A stretch of DNA of 64,000 bases from Conchocele bisecta (Eukaryota; Mollusca; Bivalvia; Lucinida; Thyasiridae): the NCBI GenBank assembly GCA_029237695.1, contig JAQRGA010000182.1:1-64000 (forward strand), written 5' to 3'. The notes beneath the pieces were generated by a model, which saw only the letters and a program-made list of their open reading frames with translations, was not told where the DNA came from and searched no databases. Position numbers and translations under genes: made by a program. Shown here piece by piece: positions 35,346-46,245 of the stretch (position 1 is its first letter; every line of letters begins with the position of its first letter).

Positions 35346-35729
35346 AGGCTCCAGATAAGAAATAACTAATTGAATAATAGAGTATTGTCACTCCATCATT
35401 TCTGATTTAATTGGTAAAATAAGATCACGCTACTGTTTACACATCAACAGACAGCAATTATTGAATATTTTGCTTCGAAATGAAAACATGTCTTGGCATT
35501 TCATTAGAATTGTCTCCTTGGAGACAATTCTAATGAAATATCAAGATGTGTTTTCATGGAAAGTAAAACAAATATGCTATATTTGTGGTCTGTTTATTGT
35601 TTTCTGCAGCATGAGAATGGTACCACACAATTGTTATTGCTTTTTGATACTCGCTACTTCTGATGTCAATTGGGTTTTGGTAATTTTAATTGGGTATTTA
35701 AGCAAATACGCAGCTTATCTGGAGCTCTG
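35346..35729. mobile_element. fold-back element, family E copy 1
   Basis: Ends GGCTCCAGATAAG and complement CTTATCTGGAGCTCTG, about 385 bp, with central hairpin 'tttcattagaattgtctcc' / 'ggagacaattctaatgaaa'. Other copies: 52200-52582, 55472-55849 and an interrupted one at 38353/43238. The preceding 34718-35345 has no recognisable gene; open frames there lack module features. Confidence 0.8.
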
Positions 35730-35991
35730 TATAATATATACATGTACTAGACACACGGATATTCACATGACTAGTATCATGTGGAATAGTGTAGCATTTA
35801 ACCACTGAACTGTAATAGTGTGGTTAAAGCATTCAGCTAGAATGTAGACATACTTGCTGGTTTGCAGTTAGCTTCCATGTCACGTGTAGACACTCAAAGT
35901 ACATTTCCACTTTAAAGTGACTGCGTCTCAGATGTACAATATGTGGGTGTTGCTTCATGCATAGCAAATCCATACGAATCTATCACACCAG

Positions 35992-36212
35992 AGCTCCGTG
36001 TCACTAAACTTCGTACAACTAAAATGTTCGTAAGTGAAAATTTAGGATCGTCTGGAAATTTCAATTGATGGATTTACATTTATTGAGCATAGGCTGCATA
36101 TGCAGCCTATGTTCAATAAATGTAAATCCAATAATTGTTTACAAGGACACATTGTTAATTTTGCACTTACAAAACAGTTTAGTCGTACGGAGTTTAGTGA
36201 AACGGTCCCCTG
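35992..36212. mobile_element. MITE, family C copy 3
   Basis: Left end decayed (CTCCGTGTCACTAAAC), right end intact (GTTTAGTGAAACGGTCCCCTG). Confidence 0.8.
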
Positions 36213-36509
36213 TTTATGTGATCGAATTCCCCAAAACATGCGTTATAATGAAGTATATAATATCAAAAACTGTGAAGAACAGGGGAGATAATTCGTTGTA
36301 CATAATTTGGCATTTTCGCTATACACGTACCTGTAAGGAAAGTTTATGAAATAAAATTGTACTTTGTTGTGAAAAGATCATACTATGCCATATGTATAAA
36401 GCGGCATCCATTAGATGCACTAGTTTAAGTAATATAAATAATATAACTACAATTAAATTAATAACCATCGACTGAATTGGGTTCATAAATAAGATACAAA
36501 TCCAATCAT

Positions 36510-36610
36510 AGAACATGGGTTCGAGCCTGACTAGCGGCGTGCGTTGTGTCATTGAGCAAGACACTTTATCCACACTGCTCCAGTTCACCCAGCTGTAAAT
36601 GGGTACCGAT
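36510..36610 (+). mobile_element. SINE fragment with conserved central domain
   Basis: 'gggttcgagcc' resembles a pol III B box. It is followed by 'gagcaagacactttatcc' and 'ccagctgtaaatgggtacc', a block I recognise as common to tRNA-derived SINEs in many animals. The A-box part is missing. Confidence 0.55.
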
Positions 36611-36849
36611 AAATCGTAGTTGCTCTGTAAATACGAATTACCGGCTTCTCTCAAAAAATCTCTACCTCCGTTCTTTCTCCCATTCTTGGGAGACGGCATG
36701 CAAGGTCATAGAGCCAGTGCCGCCGTTAAATATAAGCTAAAAAACAAAAAATCATAGAACATTTATATTTAATAACCGGGTATGGAAGGTGTTCGAGCCA
36801 ATTCCCACCCTTAAATATAAGCCGAATAGAATATAATGTATATTTAATC

Positions 36850-36925
36850 GAGCAGACCGTGGCCGCGAGGGTAACACCGTCGGACTGCCACGCTGACCCG
36901 AGTTCCATTCAGGCTTCACTTCCAG
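36850..36925 (+). mobile_element. tRNA-derived SINE head
   Basis: 'gaccgtggccgcgaggg', 'cgtcggactgcca' and 'gacccgagttccattc' match the A-box, anticodon-arm and B-box layout of a Ser/Leu-type tRNA, slightly degenerate. Nothing recognisable follows to 37402. Confidence 0.5.
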
Positions 36926-37402
36926 GGCGTCACTATTTCTCAAATACTTTGTATTTCCTGTTCTACTAGTCCTTTCGGATGATCACATTCGGTGCATATC
37001 TGCGACCCAATTGAAGCTCTGTTTCATGAACTATTCTCCTACACGTGCGTGTCAAATGCTGTCTTGTAACATTTGTTTCCTTTATAAAAATGAAACCGTA
37101 GCTTGGAAGCATGTATGTATACATGTAGCTTATTCATTTCATCATGCTGTGCAGATGCACAAGGTATAATATCCCACCTCCATCGTGGCCTCACAGATTA
37201 TCTCTCCAGTTCGGATCTAGGATTATTCATTACTGCACACGCCCCGCAGTATATACCTTCGTATATACATACCTACCGTATTCACGTTCTATTTGAAAAC
37301 CATTACACGGCGCTTTGCTCTTACTGACAAACGTTAAGTGCAGAGCAGTTTTTTGCAAAATCAACATTTTGCTAACCGTCGTTCATGTTTTTGTTGCTTC
37401 AG

Positions 37403-37534
37403 GTAGAATCGAAGACGCATGTGCGGTGATGAGAGACTGCACATCTGCCGTGTATTTCAGCAACTGCACGGGAAGTCAGTGCCAGTGTCTTAGTGGCTAT
37501 GACTCCATACCTGCCAGAACTAGCTGCGTTCAAA
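37403..37534 (+). CDS. EB-module exon
   Basis: A 132-bp phase 1-1 exon, acceptor 'ttgttgcttcag', donor A|GTACGA. It encodes RIEDACAVMRDCTSAVYF, NCTGSQCQCLSGYDS and SCVQ, an intact EB module. The next recognisable exon is 5.8 kb away because of the polymerase palindrome in this intron. Confidence 0.85.
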
Positions 37535-37865
37535 GTACGATGCAGCCTCTCTAAATCACTTAGAATAATATAGCATGATGCGATTCGCTGTATTTTATTC
37601 TTAATAATGATAGCTTTGCTGATGTGTGTTCCTGCTTGCAAACACACACACATCTCTTTGAGTGCGTATGTATCTTACGTAATGTAGAATACTTAGAAAC
37701 ATTAGTTTCCATGCAGTTTACTGTACTTTATATAATGGCTGTAATAGTATATTGTAGTGCCTGTAGAACTACATTGTGTTTCGGAATGACAGAGGAACCT
37801 CTCTAAACAGGACTGGGGGTCTCCCCAGGTGTCGCGTTCACATAATTTTCGCTGAGATTTACACT

Positions 37866-38015
37866 ATAGGAATGAATGGCCTTTTTGTGGAATTGATCGG
37901 GGTATAAACTTGGAAAAGTCGCGGGAATACTGAACGAGGCCTTCGTCCAGTATTCCCGCGACTTTTCCAAGTTTATATCCCGATAAATTCCACAAAAAGG
38001 CCATTCATTCCTTAT
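37866..38015. mobile_element. 150-bp near-perfect hairpin
   Basis: Arms 'aggaatgaatggccttttt' and complement continue almost without mismatch to a loop around 'gaggccttcgtc'. Single copy in the window; probably a young fold-back element. Confidence 0.7.
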
Positions 38016-38403
38016 AATTCCAGCATTTGAAATAAATTGATCAAGAAAATGTGTTTATTTTCCGTTTTCTTAAGAATTATTTTAACTGCGACTCACGGTT
38101 ACGGAAAGGAGTTCGGCGTTTGAGTTTACTGGGATATAAATTTTGGACAGAGACTTGCTACGGACCAATTAAATGTTAGGGAATTGTGTATATATTTTTC
38201 TGCTGGAATTATATATTCGTGTTTCTAGTACGTCGTTAAATAGAGTGAACTGGTGCCCAAAACAACTTACTATTGTTGCAGTTCATTCACGATTTATTTT
38301 AGCAAGTAATAATCAACTGAATACCATTGTTGATTACAGGGTCATTAACATCAGGACTCCAGATAAGGAATTAGTACTGACTGGTACACTCCAGTTGTGT
38401 CGT

Positions 38404-39935
38404 TGGGTCATAATTTCTCATAATTAAGCACGATAAAACTACCTCCCACCTATGACAGAGGTTTGTCATAAATATATAGGAGTGTAAAATCCGTGGCAAC
38501 ATTGAGGATGTTTTCAACTACCCCACACGTTTTTCTCCTCCAATAATATTGGTGTTATAGGAGTGTACAAATCGCTCCGACAACAACGGTTTTCGGCAAC
38601 CATCAATACTACGACCCGGGGTAAGAGAATTAACCCAAGCCTGGATACCAGAGGGTAAAATGTTATCATAAATTTGTGACAAAATTATGAGAATATATTT
38701 GAATTCGTATTGAACAAAGTAAACATATATTTAAATATAATTAAATTTTCCAACCTTGGGAAAGTATATTTTACTAATATATAAGAAGCAAAAAAATGTC
38801 ACAACCCAAACAAAAATTATCTCAAAAAGTTATGAAAACGGCACACCCTAAATTAACTCACACAATGATTGGTGAAAATGGGGGTATAAATGCCACGAAA
38901 ATTCCACAAAATTCTTCTCCTAGGATTAGGGAATTAAGGGCTGAATTAAAATCCGTTGGGGTAGCGTTTTCATCAAGATTACGAGAAACGGGTTTAAAGA
39001 AGCTTATAAACGAGAGAAAAAATGAAGAATTTATGAAGCGGATGAGCCGCGCGTACTCGCGCGGCCTGTTCAAGGGAATAGAAAATAAGGATTACAAAAA
39101 GATAGCACAACAGCTCTCAGATGAGCGTTATTATCGCTTAAAAGTAAAAATATAGGCGAACCTAAAAACCGGTGCCCAAAACGGATTTACTAAAACGTGT
39201 GATAGAGGAAGGGGATGAACTATTAGATGGGTATAAGGAAAACCAAGAAACAACAGTGAAAGGCCGCAGGTTAACTACACTAACCATAAAAAGGAAACTT
39301 CAGGTAGATAATACACAAAAATTGATGACCTCATTGCAACCTCTGCTGACTGGTAGCTTCTATCTGAGATATTCATTTTCTTACAGATTAGTCCACTAAG
39401 ATGAGAAAGATTTTCGAGGAAGGCCTAAAAGTTTTTTTTTTTTATAAAAACCTTTTCGGTAGTCCCTGGTTCAGAGAATACACAGAAGTGCACAATTGGA
39501 TTAAAAAGCAAGAGGAAGAAAGATTAAATATAGATAAAATAGATCGACCAAACACGAAATGGAGGTTTGTAAGGTGGGTAACCACTAGTGTTAAAATAAT
39601 TTACGGAACGGCAACAAGAGATGTCGGAAGGGCGTCAGATCAAGTGGCCGGAGGGCACTTGCCTGAATGGTTGCGACACAAAAAAGGACTGAAGCCACTA
39701 GATAGTTTTGCCGATGATCTCTGTTTATTCAGGTGTTTAGCACTTCATACATCAAAATTACGAACTGACAGGTGTTTATCATTAACAAAAGATCTGTTGG
39801 TAAAATATTTAAAATTTTGTTCCTCAAAAAAGTTTGATATTCCAAGCGGACCTGTTTTATTCGACGATCTGAACAAAATCGAAGAATGTTTTAAGATAGG
39901 TATTGATGCGTACGAACCAGTAGAAGATGGAACAT
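38404..39935 (+). repeat. left arm of the giant inverted repeat
   Basis: Pairs with 41591-43125. Outer sequence 'tgggtcataatttctcat'; inner limit in 'gcgtacgaaccagtagaag'. Confidence 0.85.
38796..39155 (+). CDS. small basic element-encoded protein, unknown function
   Basis: 120 codons beginning MSQPKQKLSQKVMKTA. Lys/Arg-rich, with a helical stretch SPRIRELRAELKSVG that loosely recalls a SAP-type DNA-binding motif (weak). A second small frame (39172-39399; DLLKRVIEEGDELLDGY) may be its continuation after a frame shift. The inverted copy at 42529-42732 shifts frame after 'ELKSFGVAF'. Located upstream of the polymerase gene on the same strand. I do not recognise the family. Confidence 0.5.
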   Translation: MSQPKQKLSQKVMKTAHPKLTHTMIGENGGINATKIPQNSSPRIRELRAELKSVGVAFSSRLRETGLKKLINERKNEEFMKRMSRAYSRGLFKGIENKDYKKIAQQLSDERYYRLKVKI

Positions 39936-40159
39936 GGTTTTTACGAAAAGTTGCCGCGAACTACGAAGAACTTGGTACCAAGAAGATGAAAATAGGTATT
40001 TTTAATGATCACGCATTTCTTATTACAGATATGAACAAAGTTTGTAAAACGTATTGTTGTTCTGAGTGTAATCAACGATTTACACAATCGCACTGCTTGA
40101 CAAGACACGCAAAAAACGTGTATGAGAGGAGAAACAAATGTATTGTGCAAAGCAGATAA
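39401..40159 (+). pseudogene. family-B DNA polymerase, N-terminal part
   Basis: About 250 codons. Residues 105-116 (DDLCLFRCLALH) and 153-171 (LFDDLNKIEECF...) match the N-terminal region of invertebrate selfish-element PolB proteins. Residues 218-248 form a zinc-finger-like C-C-x2-C...H-x3-4...C motif (YCCSECNQRF...LTRHAKN). The first 178 codons lie in the left arm and are duplicated at 41591-42090. The frame breaks after 40159 and again near 40184, then continues at 40297. Classification to the protein-primed, Polinton-like type is from motif recall. Confidence 0.65.
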
Positions 40160-40851
40160 AATAGATAGACCAACATCTGCGTTTTGAAAAAGCGTTTTAT
40201 CCAAGACCTAAATGCAGCAAAAAAGCAATTACGTGGATAAACTCTTTTGAAGGACCACATATCCACACAGCTGTATGTGGTCACGGTGGAGAAAGAATGG
40301 TAGCCGGTGCTCCTGTAGATGGATTTTGTTCAGAAACGGAAACAGTTTATCAATTTCACGGCTGCTATTGGCACGGATGCCCAAAACACTGTACTAAAGA
40401 CGCAAAAGAAAAGTTTGAAAAAACTAAATTGCGAGATGAATTGATCAGAGCAGAGTTTGAGTTAGTAGTTATTTGTGAATGCGAATATGATAATAATGAA
40501 CCTAATTTCAAAGAAATTAATAAAGAATTAGAAAAACCTCCAACAACAATTTACCCATACCATATTGTATACGATTTTGAAGCGTATTTGGATCCTTCTT
40601 CCAAAAACCATGTTACTAAAGATTTAGAATATATAAATGAACACGTTCCAATAAGTGTAAGTGTTTTGGAGACACTGTCTAAAGTTATTACACACATATG
40701 TGATACTTCACCTAAAAAAATTATTATACAACTTTTTCTTGAAGATATTAGTAGCCGAGCGCAAGCAATTCGCAATGTTGTTGGTGCAGATAAGACATAC
40801 GGATTTCCCACCGATATGGACCGACTTCTCCTTCACAGAGTGGTGAGATAA
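40160..40851 (+). pseudogene. family-B DNA polymerase, endonuclease-like and first exonuclease motif
   Basis: After two frame breaks the sequence keeps coding features: INSFEGPHIHTAVCGHGG, then VDGFCSETETVYQFHGCYW and HGCPKHC. This is a block found next to PolB in such elements, probably nuclease-like. HIVYDFEAYLD follows and fits the Exo I motif (D-x-E) of 3'-5' proofreading exonuclease. The open part runs 40297-40851, and the frame is lost again from 40852 to 40955. Confidence 0.6.
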
Positions 40852-40960
40852 AGCGGTGGATAAACCAAGTTCCGGTAATTGATTTAATTCCAGCAACTAT
40901 GATATTAATTTGATATAAAGAAACACTTAGTAGTAAGCATTAACGGATACAGTCAAAAAA

Positions 40961-41592
40961 GTGTTAGTAGGAAAGAAAGCAAATACGACAATCTTTTTAT
41001 TTACCCCAGAATTTAGGTTTTTGGACGTAAAATTATACCTTGCTCCTGGTATTGATTACGACCGGTGGGTAAGAGCGTACGGATGTGACGCAACAAAGTC
41101 TTTCTTTCCATACGAATGGTTTGATTCCCCCGAAAAACTTAATTATGAGGGATTACCACCACTTAAAAACTGGGGAAATAAATTAAATCCCAGTAAAATT
41201 CTAACCCAAAAACAACTAGATGAGTGTAACAGCATATATAAAAAATTGAAAATGAATAGTTTCAAAGATTGGTTAAAATATTACAACAACTTAGATGTTG
41301 AACCTTTTCTAGAAGCTATTGGTAAAATGACTACATTTTATAAAACAAAAGATGTAGATATATTTAAGGACGCGGTTACCCTTCCGGGGGTTGCGTTACA
41401 ATATATTCTAAAAGGAACTATAAAACATCACGTAAAAAGTTACAAAACTAAAGAGAGTATAGTGGCAGACGCGCTCTGTCCACCACTTTACGCTCCAGAC
41501 GAAGAAAGTTATGAAATGTTAAAACATGCGCTAGTTGGAGGTCCATCAATTGTGTTTAAAAGATATGCGGAAGCCGGAGTTTCTAGAATTAG
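40961..41592 (+). pseudogene. family-B DNA polymerase, exonuclease region up to the palindrome junction
   Basis: Reads FRFLDVKLYLAPGIDYD, W-VRAYGCDATKSFFPYEWFD, YNNLDVEPFLEAIGKM and VGGPSIVFKRYAEAG. These correspond to the Exo II/Exo III region and the approach to the palm domain of DNA_pol_B_2 proteins. At about 41591 the sequence turns into the inverted right arm, so the polymerase motifs (palm A, B and C) are absent and the last residues before 41779 are nonsense read from the arm. No activity can be expected. Confidence 0.65.
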
Positions 41593-43125
41593 ACCATCTT
41601 CTACTGGTTCGTACGCATCAATACCTATCTTAAAACATTCTTCGATTTTGTTCAGATCGTCGAATAAAACAGGTCCGCTTGGAATATCAAACTTTTTTGA
41701 GGAACAAAATTTTAAATATTTTACCAACAGATCTTTTGTTAATGATAAACACCTGTCAGTTCGTAATTTTGATGTATGAAGTGCTAAACACCTGAATAAA
41801 CAGAGATCATCGGCAAAACTATCTAGTGGCTTCAGTCCTTTTTTGTGTCGCAACCATTCAGGCAAGTGCCCTCCGGCCACTTGATCTGACGCCCTTCCGA
41901 CATCTCTTGTTGCCGTTCCGTAAATTATTTTAACACTAGTGGTTACCCACCTTACAAACCTCCATTTCGTGTTTGGTCGATCTATTTTATCTATATTTAA
42001 TCTTTCTTCCTCTTGCTTTTTAATCCAATTGTGCACTTCTGTGTATTCTCTGAACCAGGGACTACCGAAAAGGTTTTTATAAAAAACCAAACTTTTAGGC
42101 CTTCCTCGAAAATCTTTCTCATCTTAGTGGACTAATCTGTAAGAAAATGAATATCTCAGATAGAAGCTACCAGTCAGCAGAGGTTGCAATGAGGTCATCA
42201 ATTTTTGTGTATTATCTACCTGAAGTTTCCTTTTTATGGTTAGTGTAGTTAACCTGCGGCCTTTCACTGTTGTTTCTTGGTTTTCCTTATACCCATCTAA
42301 TAGTTCATCCCCTTCCTCTATCACACGTTTTTAGTGAAATCCGTTTGGGCACCCGGTTTTTAGGTTCGCCAATATTTTTACTTTTAAGCGATAATAACGC
42401 CTCATCTGAGAGCTGTTGTGCTATCTTTTGGTAATCCTTATTTTCTATTCCCTTGAACAGGCCGCGCGAGTACGCGCGGCTCATCCGCTTCATAAATTCT
42501 TCATTTTTTCTCTCGTTTATAAGCTTCTTTAAACCCGTTTTTCGTAATCTTGATGAAAAAACGCTACCCCAAAGGATTTTAATTCAGCCCTTAATTCCCT
42601 AATCCTAGGAGAAGAATTTTGTGGAATTTTCGTGGCATTTATACCCCCATTTTCACCAATCATTGTGTGAGTTAATTTAGGGTGTGCCGTTTTCATAACT
42701 TTTTGAGATAATTTTTGTTTGGGTTGTGACATTTTTTTGCTTCTTATATATTAGTAAAATATACTTTCCCAAGGTTGGAAAATTTAATTATATTTAAATA
42801 TTATGTTTACTTTGTTCAATACGAATTCAAATATATTCTCATAATTTTGTCACAAATTTATGATAACATTTTACCCTCTGGTATCCAGGCTTGGGTTAAT
42901 TCTCTTACCCCGGGTCGTAGTATTGATGGTTGCCGAAAACCGTTGTTGTCGGAGCGATTTTTACACTCCTATAACACCAATATTATTGGAGGAGAAAAAC
43001 GTGTGGGGTAGTTGAAAACATCCTCAATTTTGCCACGGATTTTACACTCCTATATATTTATGACAAACCTCTGTCATAGGTGGGAGGTAGTTTTATCGTG
43101 CTTAATTATGAGAAATTATGACCCA
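41591..43125 (-). repeat. right arm of the giant inverted repeat
   Basis: Minus-strand copy of 38404-39935. It includes a second copy of the polymerase start (to 42090) and of the small basic gene (42732 down to about 42305), each with small indels relative to the left arm. Confidence 0.85.
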
Positions 43126-43362
43126 ATTTTACCCTCTTGGTGTCCCAGGCTTGGGCTAGTTCTCTTCCCCCGGGTCGCGGTAATGAAGTGATACCCTATA
43201 TACTACTTAAGCAAATACGCAGCTTATCTGGAGCTCTGAACATGCATGTATCTCTAATATGTATAAGTATACAGCATTGGGATATCCTCCGTTAGCAAAC
43301 CACATGGTGTTTTATACTTTAATACCATTGTCTGCCTCCATGTATGCGTGGTCATCTTACAG

Positions 43363-43527
43363 GCCCTAGAAAGTTACTGGACGGCTGTACATTCAGTGGT
43401 CAGTGCCTGAAGTTGGACAATCAGAGCGTGTGTCACAGCACCCCGGAGTTCCCCAAATTTAAATTATGCACCTGCAAGCCGGGCCTGTGGATCCGTAATG
43501 ACCTCGATGAGGTCGGGCAGTGCTATG
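43363..43527 (+). CDS. cysteine-rich module exon (EB-like)
   Basis: A 165-bp phase 1-1 exon, acceptor 'gtcatcttacag', donor G|GTAACG. The 55 codons read LLDGCTFSGQCLKLDNQ, SVCHSTPEFPKFKLCTCK and GQCY. Six cysteines in EB-like order, but with a longer third loop than the preceding modules, so it is a diverged member of the same series. Intact. Confidence 0.8.
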
Positions 43528-43712
43528 GTAACGAGAAATGAGACAAGCCATATTATTTTGTACCCAAGATGTTATGCGATTTATCATGATAAATATGTAC
43601 CACAATGTGCGATAGTTTCCGTAAACGACGTTGAAAGTTGACGAAATGTTCAGGGCAAATCCGCGTTTGATATCAATATTTCATCAACTTCGACGTTGTC
43701 TGTTAATATAGA

Positions 43713-44010
43713 GAATAGTAGGTTAGTGCCGTGAATGGGAAAAAATATATGGCAAGGATTAGGAAACGGGATGGGCGAGGCTCTGCCGAGCACATCCCGT
43801 TTCCGTGCCGCGCCAGATATGTTTTCCCATTCACGGCACTAACCTACTATTCTATTTATCCCGTCAACACCTACAAATGGCTTTAAAATGCAAAATAACC
43901 CCAGCCACCGCATATTCATACGCAGTGATTAGGTCATATTGACAGGATATCAAAATTGTTTCACGGCATCATGTTTCACGGTACATACGCACTGTGTTGA
44001 CGGGATAAAT
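43713..44010 (+). mobile_element. two-part fold-back element, copy 12 (reference copy)
   Basis: Full length, about 298 bp. Part 1 is a nearly perfect hairpin with ends GAATAGTAGGTTAGTGCCG / CGGCACTAACCTACTATTC and a GC-rich tip 'ggcgaggctctgccgagc'. Part 2 starts ATTTATCCCGTCAACAC and ends GTGTTGACGGGATAAAT. No coding capacity. Confidence 0.9.
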
Positions 44011-44328
44011 GTTTCATGAAACATCGCACATCTTCTTAAGATCATAATCACATGGCCTGTCTTAAAAATATAAATTTAGTTTCCCGTCTTTGTATACGAC
44101 CTTGATGTAGAAATGGTCGTATAGATTCCAATCAATACATCCATCATGGTGATGAGTGATGACTCAAATAGTGAGAACATGCATGTAGAGCATTATTTCA
44201 CACCACGTAACTTACATGCATTGATCGCTATATCGTACTTGAACCTCAAATGAAGGTTCGTAGTTCATTGCATAAGTTATCCTACGCTGCTAATATTATA
44301 TTTTGGTCAACCTTCTGCCCTTCATCTG

Positions 44329-44635
44329 TAGCGTATTTCACCAACATTGCAAAGTATACTTTTCTAGCAAAGCATACTTTGAGGGAGAAATTTTTAATTT
44401 AAGGATAAATTTACGAATTTTTATTATACTGAATGTATTACATTATCACAGCCAGAATGGCTGTGATAATGTAATAAAGTCAGTATAATAATTCTGCATA
44501 ATTTTAATCATCAAATATATGTAGTCGTTAGTCCTATATGACATAATGCATTTTGGGAAAAATAAAGTATTAATCCCTCAAAGTATACTTGCTAGAAAAG
44601 TATACTTTGCAATATTGGTGAAATAGGCTACTGGT
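44329..44635. mobile_element. MITE, family G copy 1
   Basis: Ends 'gtagcgtatttcaccaaca' and complement. Next-inner arms 'gcaaagtatacttttctagc', central hairpin 'ttattatactgaatgtatt'. Copy 2 at 47789-48098; core only at 53181-53250. Confidence 0.8.
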
Positions 44636-44879
44636 ATCTTTGGACTTTTAAATATTTATACGTTTATACCCCACCCCAGACCCAGCCCCGGCCTTCAGCC
44701 AGTATTGCTGGACATTTGTAGTTAGTATGCCTCACAAAATGTTAGTTCTCACAAAATTTCGTTTATTCCACAAATGAATAGTTAAAAGGTTATATGACGC
44801 GTAAACGGGTAGTTGAAATTAATGTAAATATTTAGAGTCGAATATTTTAATAACCACGAGTTTGTTTCCATTGCAACAG

Positions 44880-45020
44880 TTCCGCAGCAGGTTGGCGACT
44901 ACTGTATGTTCCAATTGTGGTGTAAGACGTTGCTAGGCGACAACGTGCTTTGTAAGGACAACGCCTGCCTCTGTAGGACGGGTTTTCTGCCAAATCAAAC
45001 GTTCAACGGATGTATTCAGT
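44880..45020 (+). CDS. cysteine-rich module exon (EB-like)
   Basis: A 141-bp phase 1-1 exon, acceptor 'ccattgcaacag', donor T|GTAAGT. The 47 codons read VGDYCMFQLWCKTLLGDN, VLCKDNACLCRTGF and NGCIQ, an intact EB-like module. A family C MITE begins only 27 bp after the donor. Confidence 0.85.
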
Positions 45021-45046
45021 GTAAGTTGGCTGAGTTCAATATCGAC

Positions 45047-45284
45047 CAGGGGCCCGTTTCAATAAAATTTTTACGACTAAAATGTTCGTAAGTGCAAATT
45101 TAGAATCGTCTTGAGATTTCAATTGATCACTTTACATTTATTGAGCATAGGCTGCATATGCAGCCAATGCTCAATACATGTAAATCCAACAACTGTTTAC
45201 AAGAAAAAGTGAATTTTACAAACTATTATAATTTTGCACTTACGAACATTTTACTCGTACGAAGTTTAGTGAAACGGCCCCCAG
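45047..45284. mobile_element. MITE, family C copy 4
   Basis: CAGGGGCCCGTTTCA...TGAAACGGCCCCCAG, 238 bp, full palindrome. Confidence 0.85.
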
Positions 45285-45362
45285 GTGGCGCGTCGTATTT
45301 ATGTCATGACATACACACAGGTGAACTAACTATCTAGTATTCCTATCTAGATTATATATAGA

Positions 45363-45630
45363 GAATAGTAGGGTAGCGCCGTGAATGGGCAAAAATATCC
45401 ACGGGGTGGGCGAGGCTCTGCCGAGCACATCCCGTTTCCGTGCCGCGCCAGATATTTTTGCCATAAACGGCACTAACCTACTATTCTATTTATCCCGTCA
45501 ACATTACAAATAGCTTTAAAATGCAAAAACATAACCTCAGCCGCATCTCTAAATCGTATTGACAGGATAACACAAATGTTTCACGGCACCGTGTTTAACG
45601 GCACATACGCACTGTGTTGACGGGATAAAT
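45363..45630 (+). mobile_element. two-part fold-back element, copy 13
   Basis: Left hairpin arm shortened ('atatccacggggtggg'); second part complete to GTGTTGACGGGATAAAT. Confidence 0.85.
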
Positions 45631-45645
45631 ATTAAACCGATGTCA

Positions 45646-45817
45646 CCTGGGGGCCGTTTCACTAAACTTCGTACGACTAAAATGTTCGTAAATGCAAACT
45701 TATGATAGTCTGTAAATTTCACATTAACAATAAATGTAAATCCATCAATTGAAATTTCCGGACGATCCTAAATTTGGACATTTTAGTCGTAAGAAGTTTA
45801 GTGAAACGGGCCCCTGA
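45646..45817. mobile_element. MITE, family C copy 5 (internally deleted)
   Basis: GGGGGCCGTTTCACTAAAC...GTTTAGTGAAACGGGCCCC with about half of one arm missing; 15 bp after the preceding element. Confidence 0.85.
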
Positions 45818-46245
45818 TCACTAGACGGCAGTTTCACTTTTTTGCACCCGGTTTTGTGCTATTTATCTCGTTCAATGTATGTCGTCTTAACCAGTTATTA
45901 TGTCGTCTTGATGACTTATACTGTGACTTAGCAGCAGTCGCTTTATCACCAACACGCACATTTAGGTGGCAGATTATGCGGCTATAACCAAGTGAATGTC
46001 TGTGCACAGGTGCTTACGGTACAAACTATGCCGAAACCAGATTCATTGCTGACTGTTGTGGATCTTGGGATCATGATAAACGTGCTTAATGTATTCTGGC
46101 AATACTTTTGCTGTACAAAGTTATATCGCAATGCTGCTTTAGCCCCATTAACAGTCTCGAGAATGAAAAAGCTGTTTTACATTTTTCCTGATGCATACAG
46201 AAATCAAAATCACACTTATTTATGGAGATAGGTTCGTACTTTCAG

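Larger units (their letters stand above)
38404..43125. mobile_element. giant palindrome carrying a family-B DNA polymerase element (Maverick/Polinton type)
   Basis: Arms of about 1.53 kb (38404-39935 and 41591-43125) are inverted copies of one another with only scattered differences. Each contains the start of the polymerase gene and a small upstream gene. The 1.66-kb centre continues the polymerase to its exonuclease region. The palm domain and all other element genes (integrase, ATPase, capsid) are missing. After the right arm, 43126-43185 repeats a subterminal motif ('ttttaccctcttggtgtcc...ggcttggg') also present inside the arm, so the original end was longer. A dead, rearranged copy. Confidence 0.75.
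38353..43238. mobile_element. family E element interrupted by the PolB palindrome
   Basis: The left terminus (GACTCCAGATAAGGAATTAG, 38353-38372) and right terminus (AAATACGCAGCTTATCTGG..., ending 43238) of one family E element lie on either side of the 38404-43125 palindrome. The larger element therefore inserted into, or carried, this smaller one. Confidence 0.6.

Noticed and set aside
41509..42090. A second, separate polymerase gene on the minus strand
   Set aside because: It is the inverted duplicate of the start of the 39401 gene in the right arm; its last residues read into the centre on the wrong strand.
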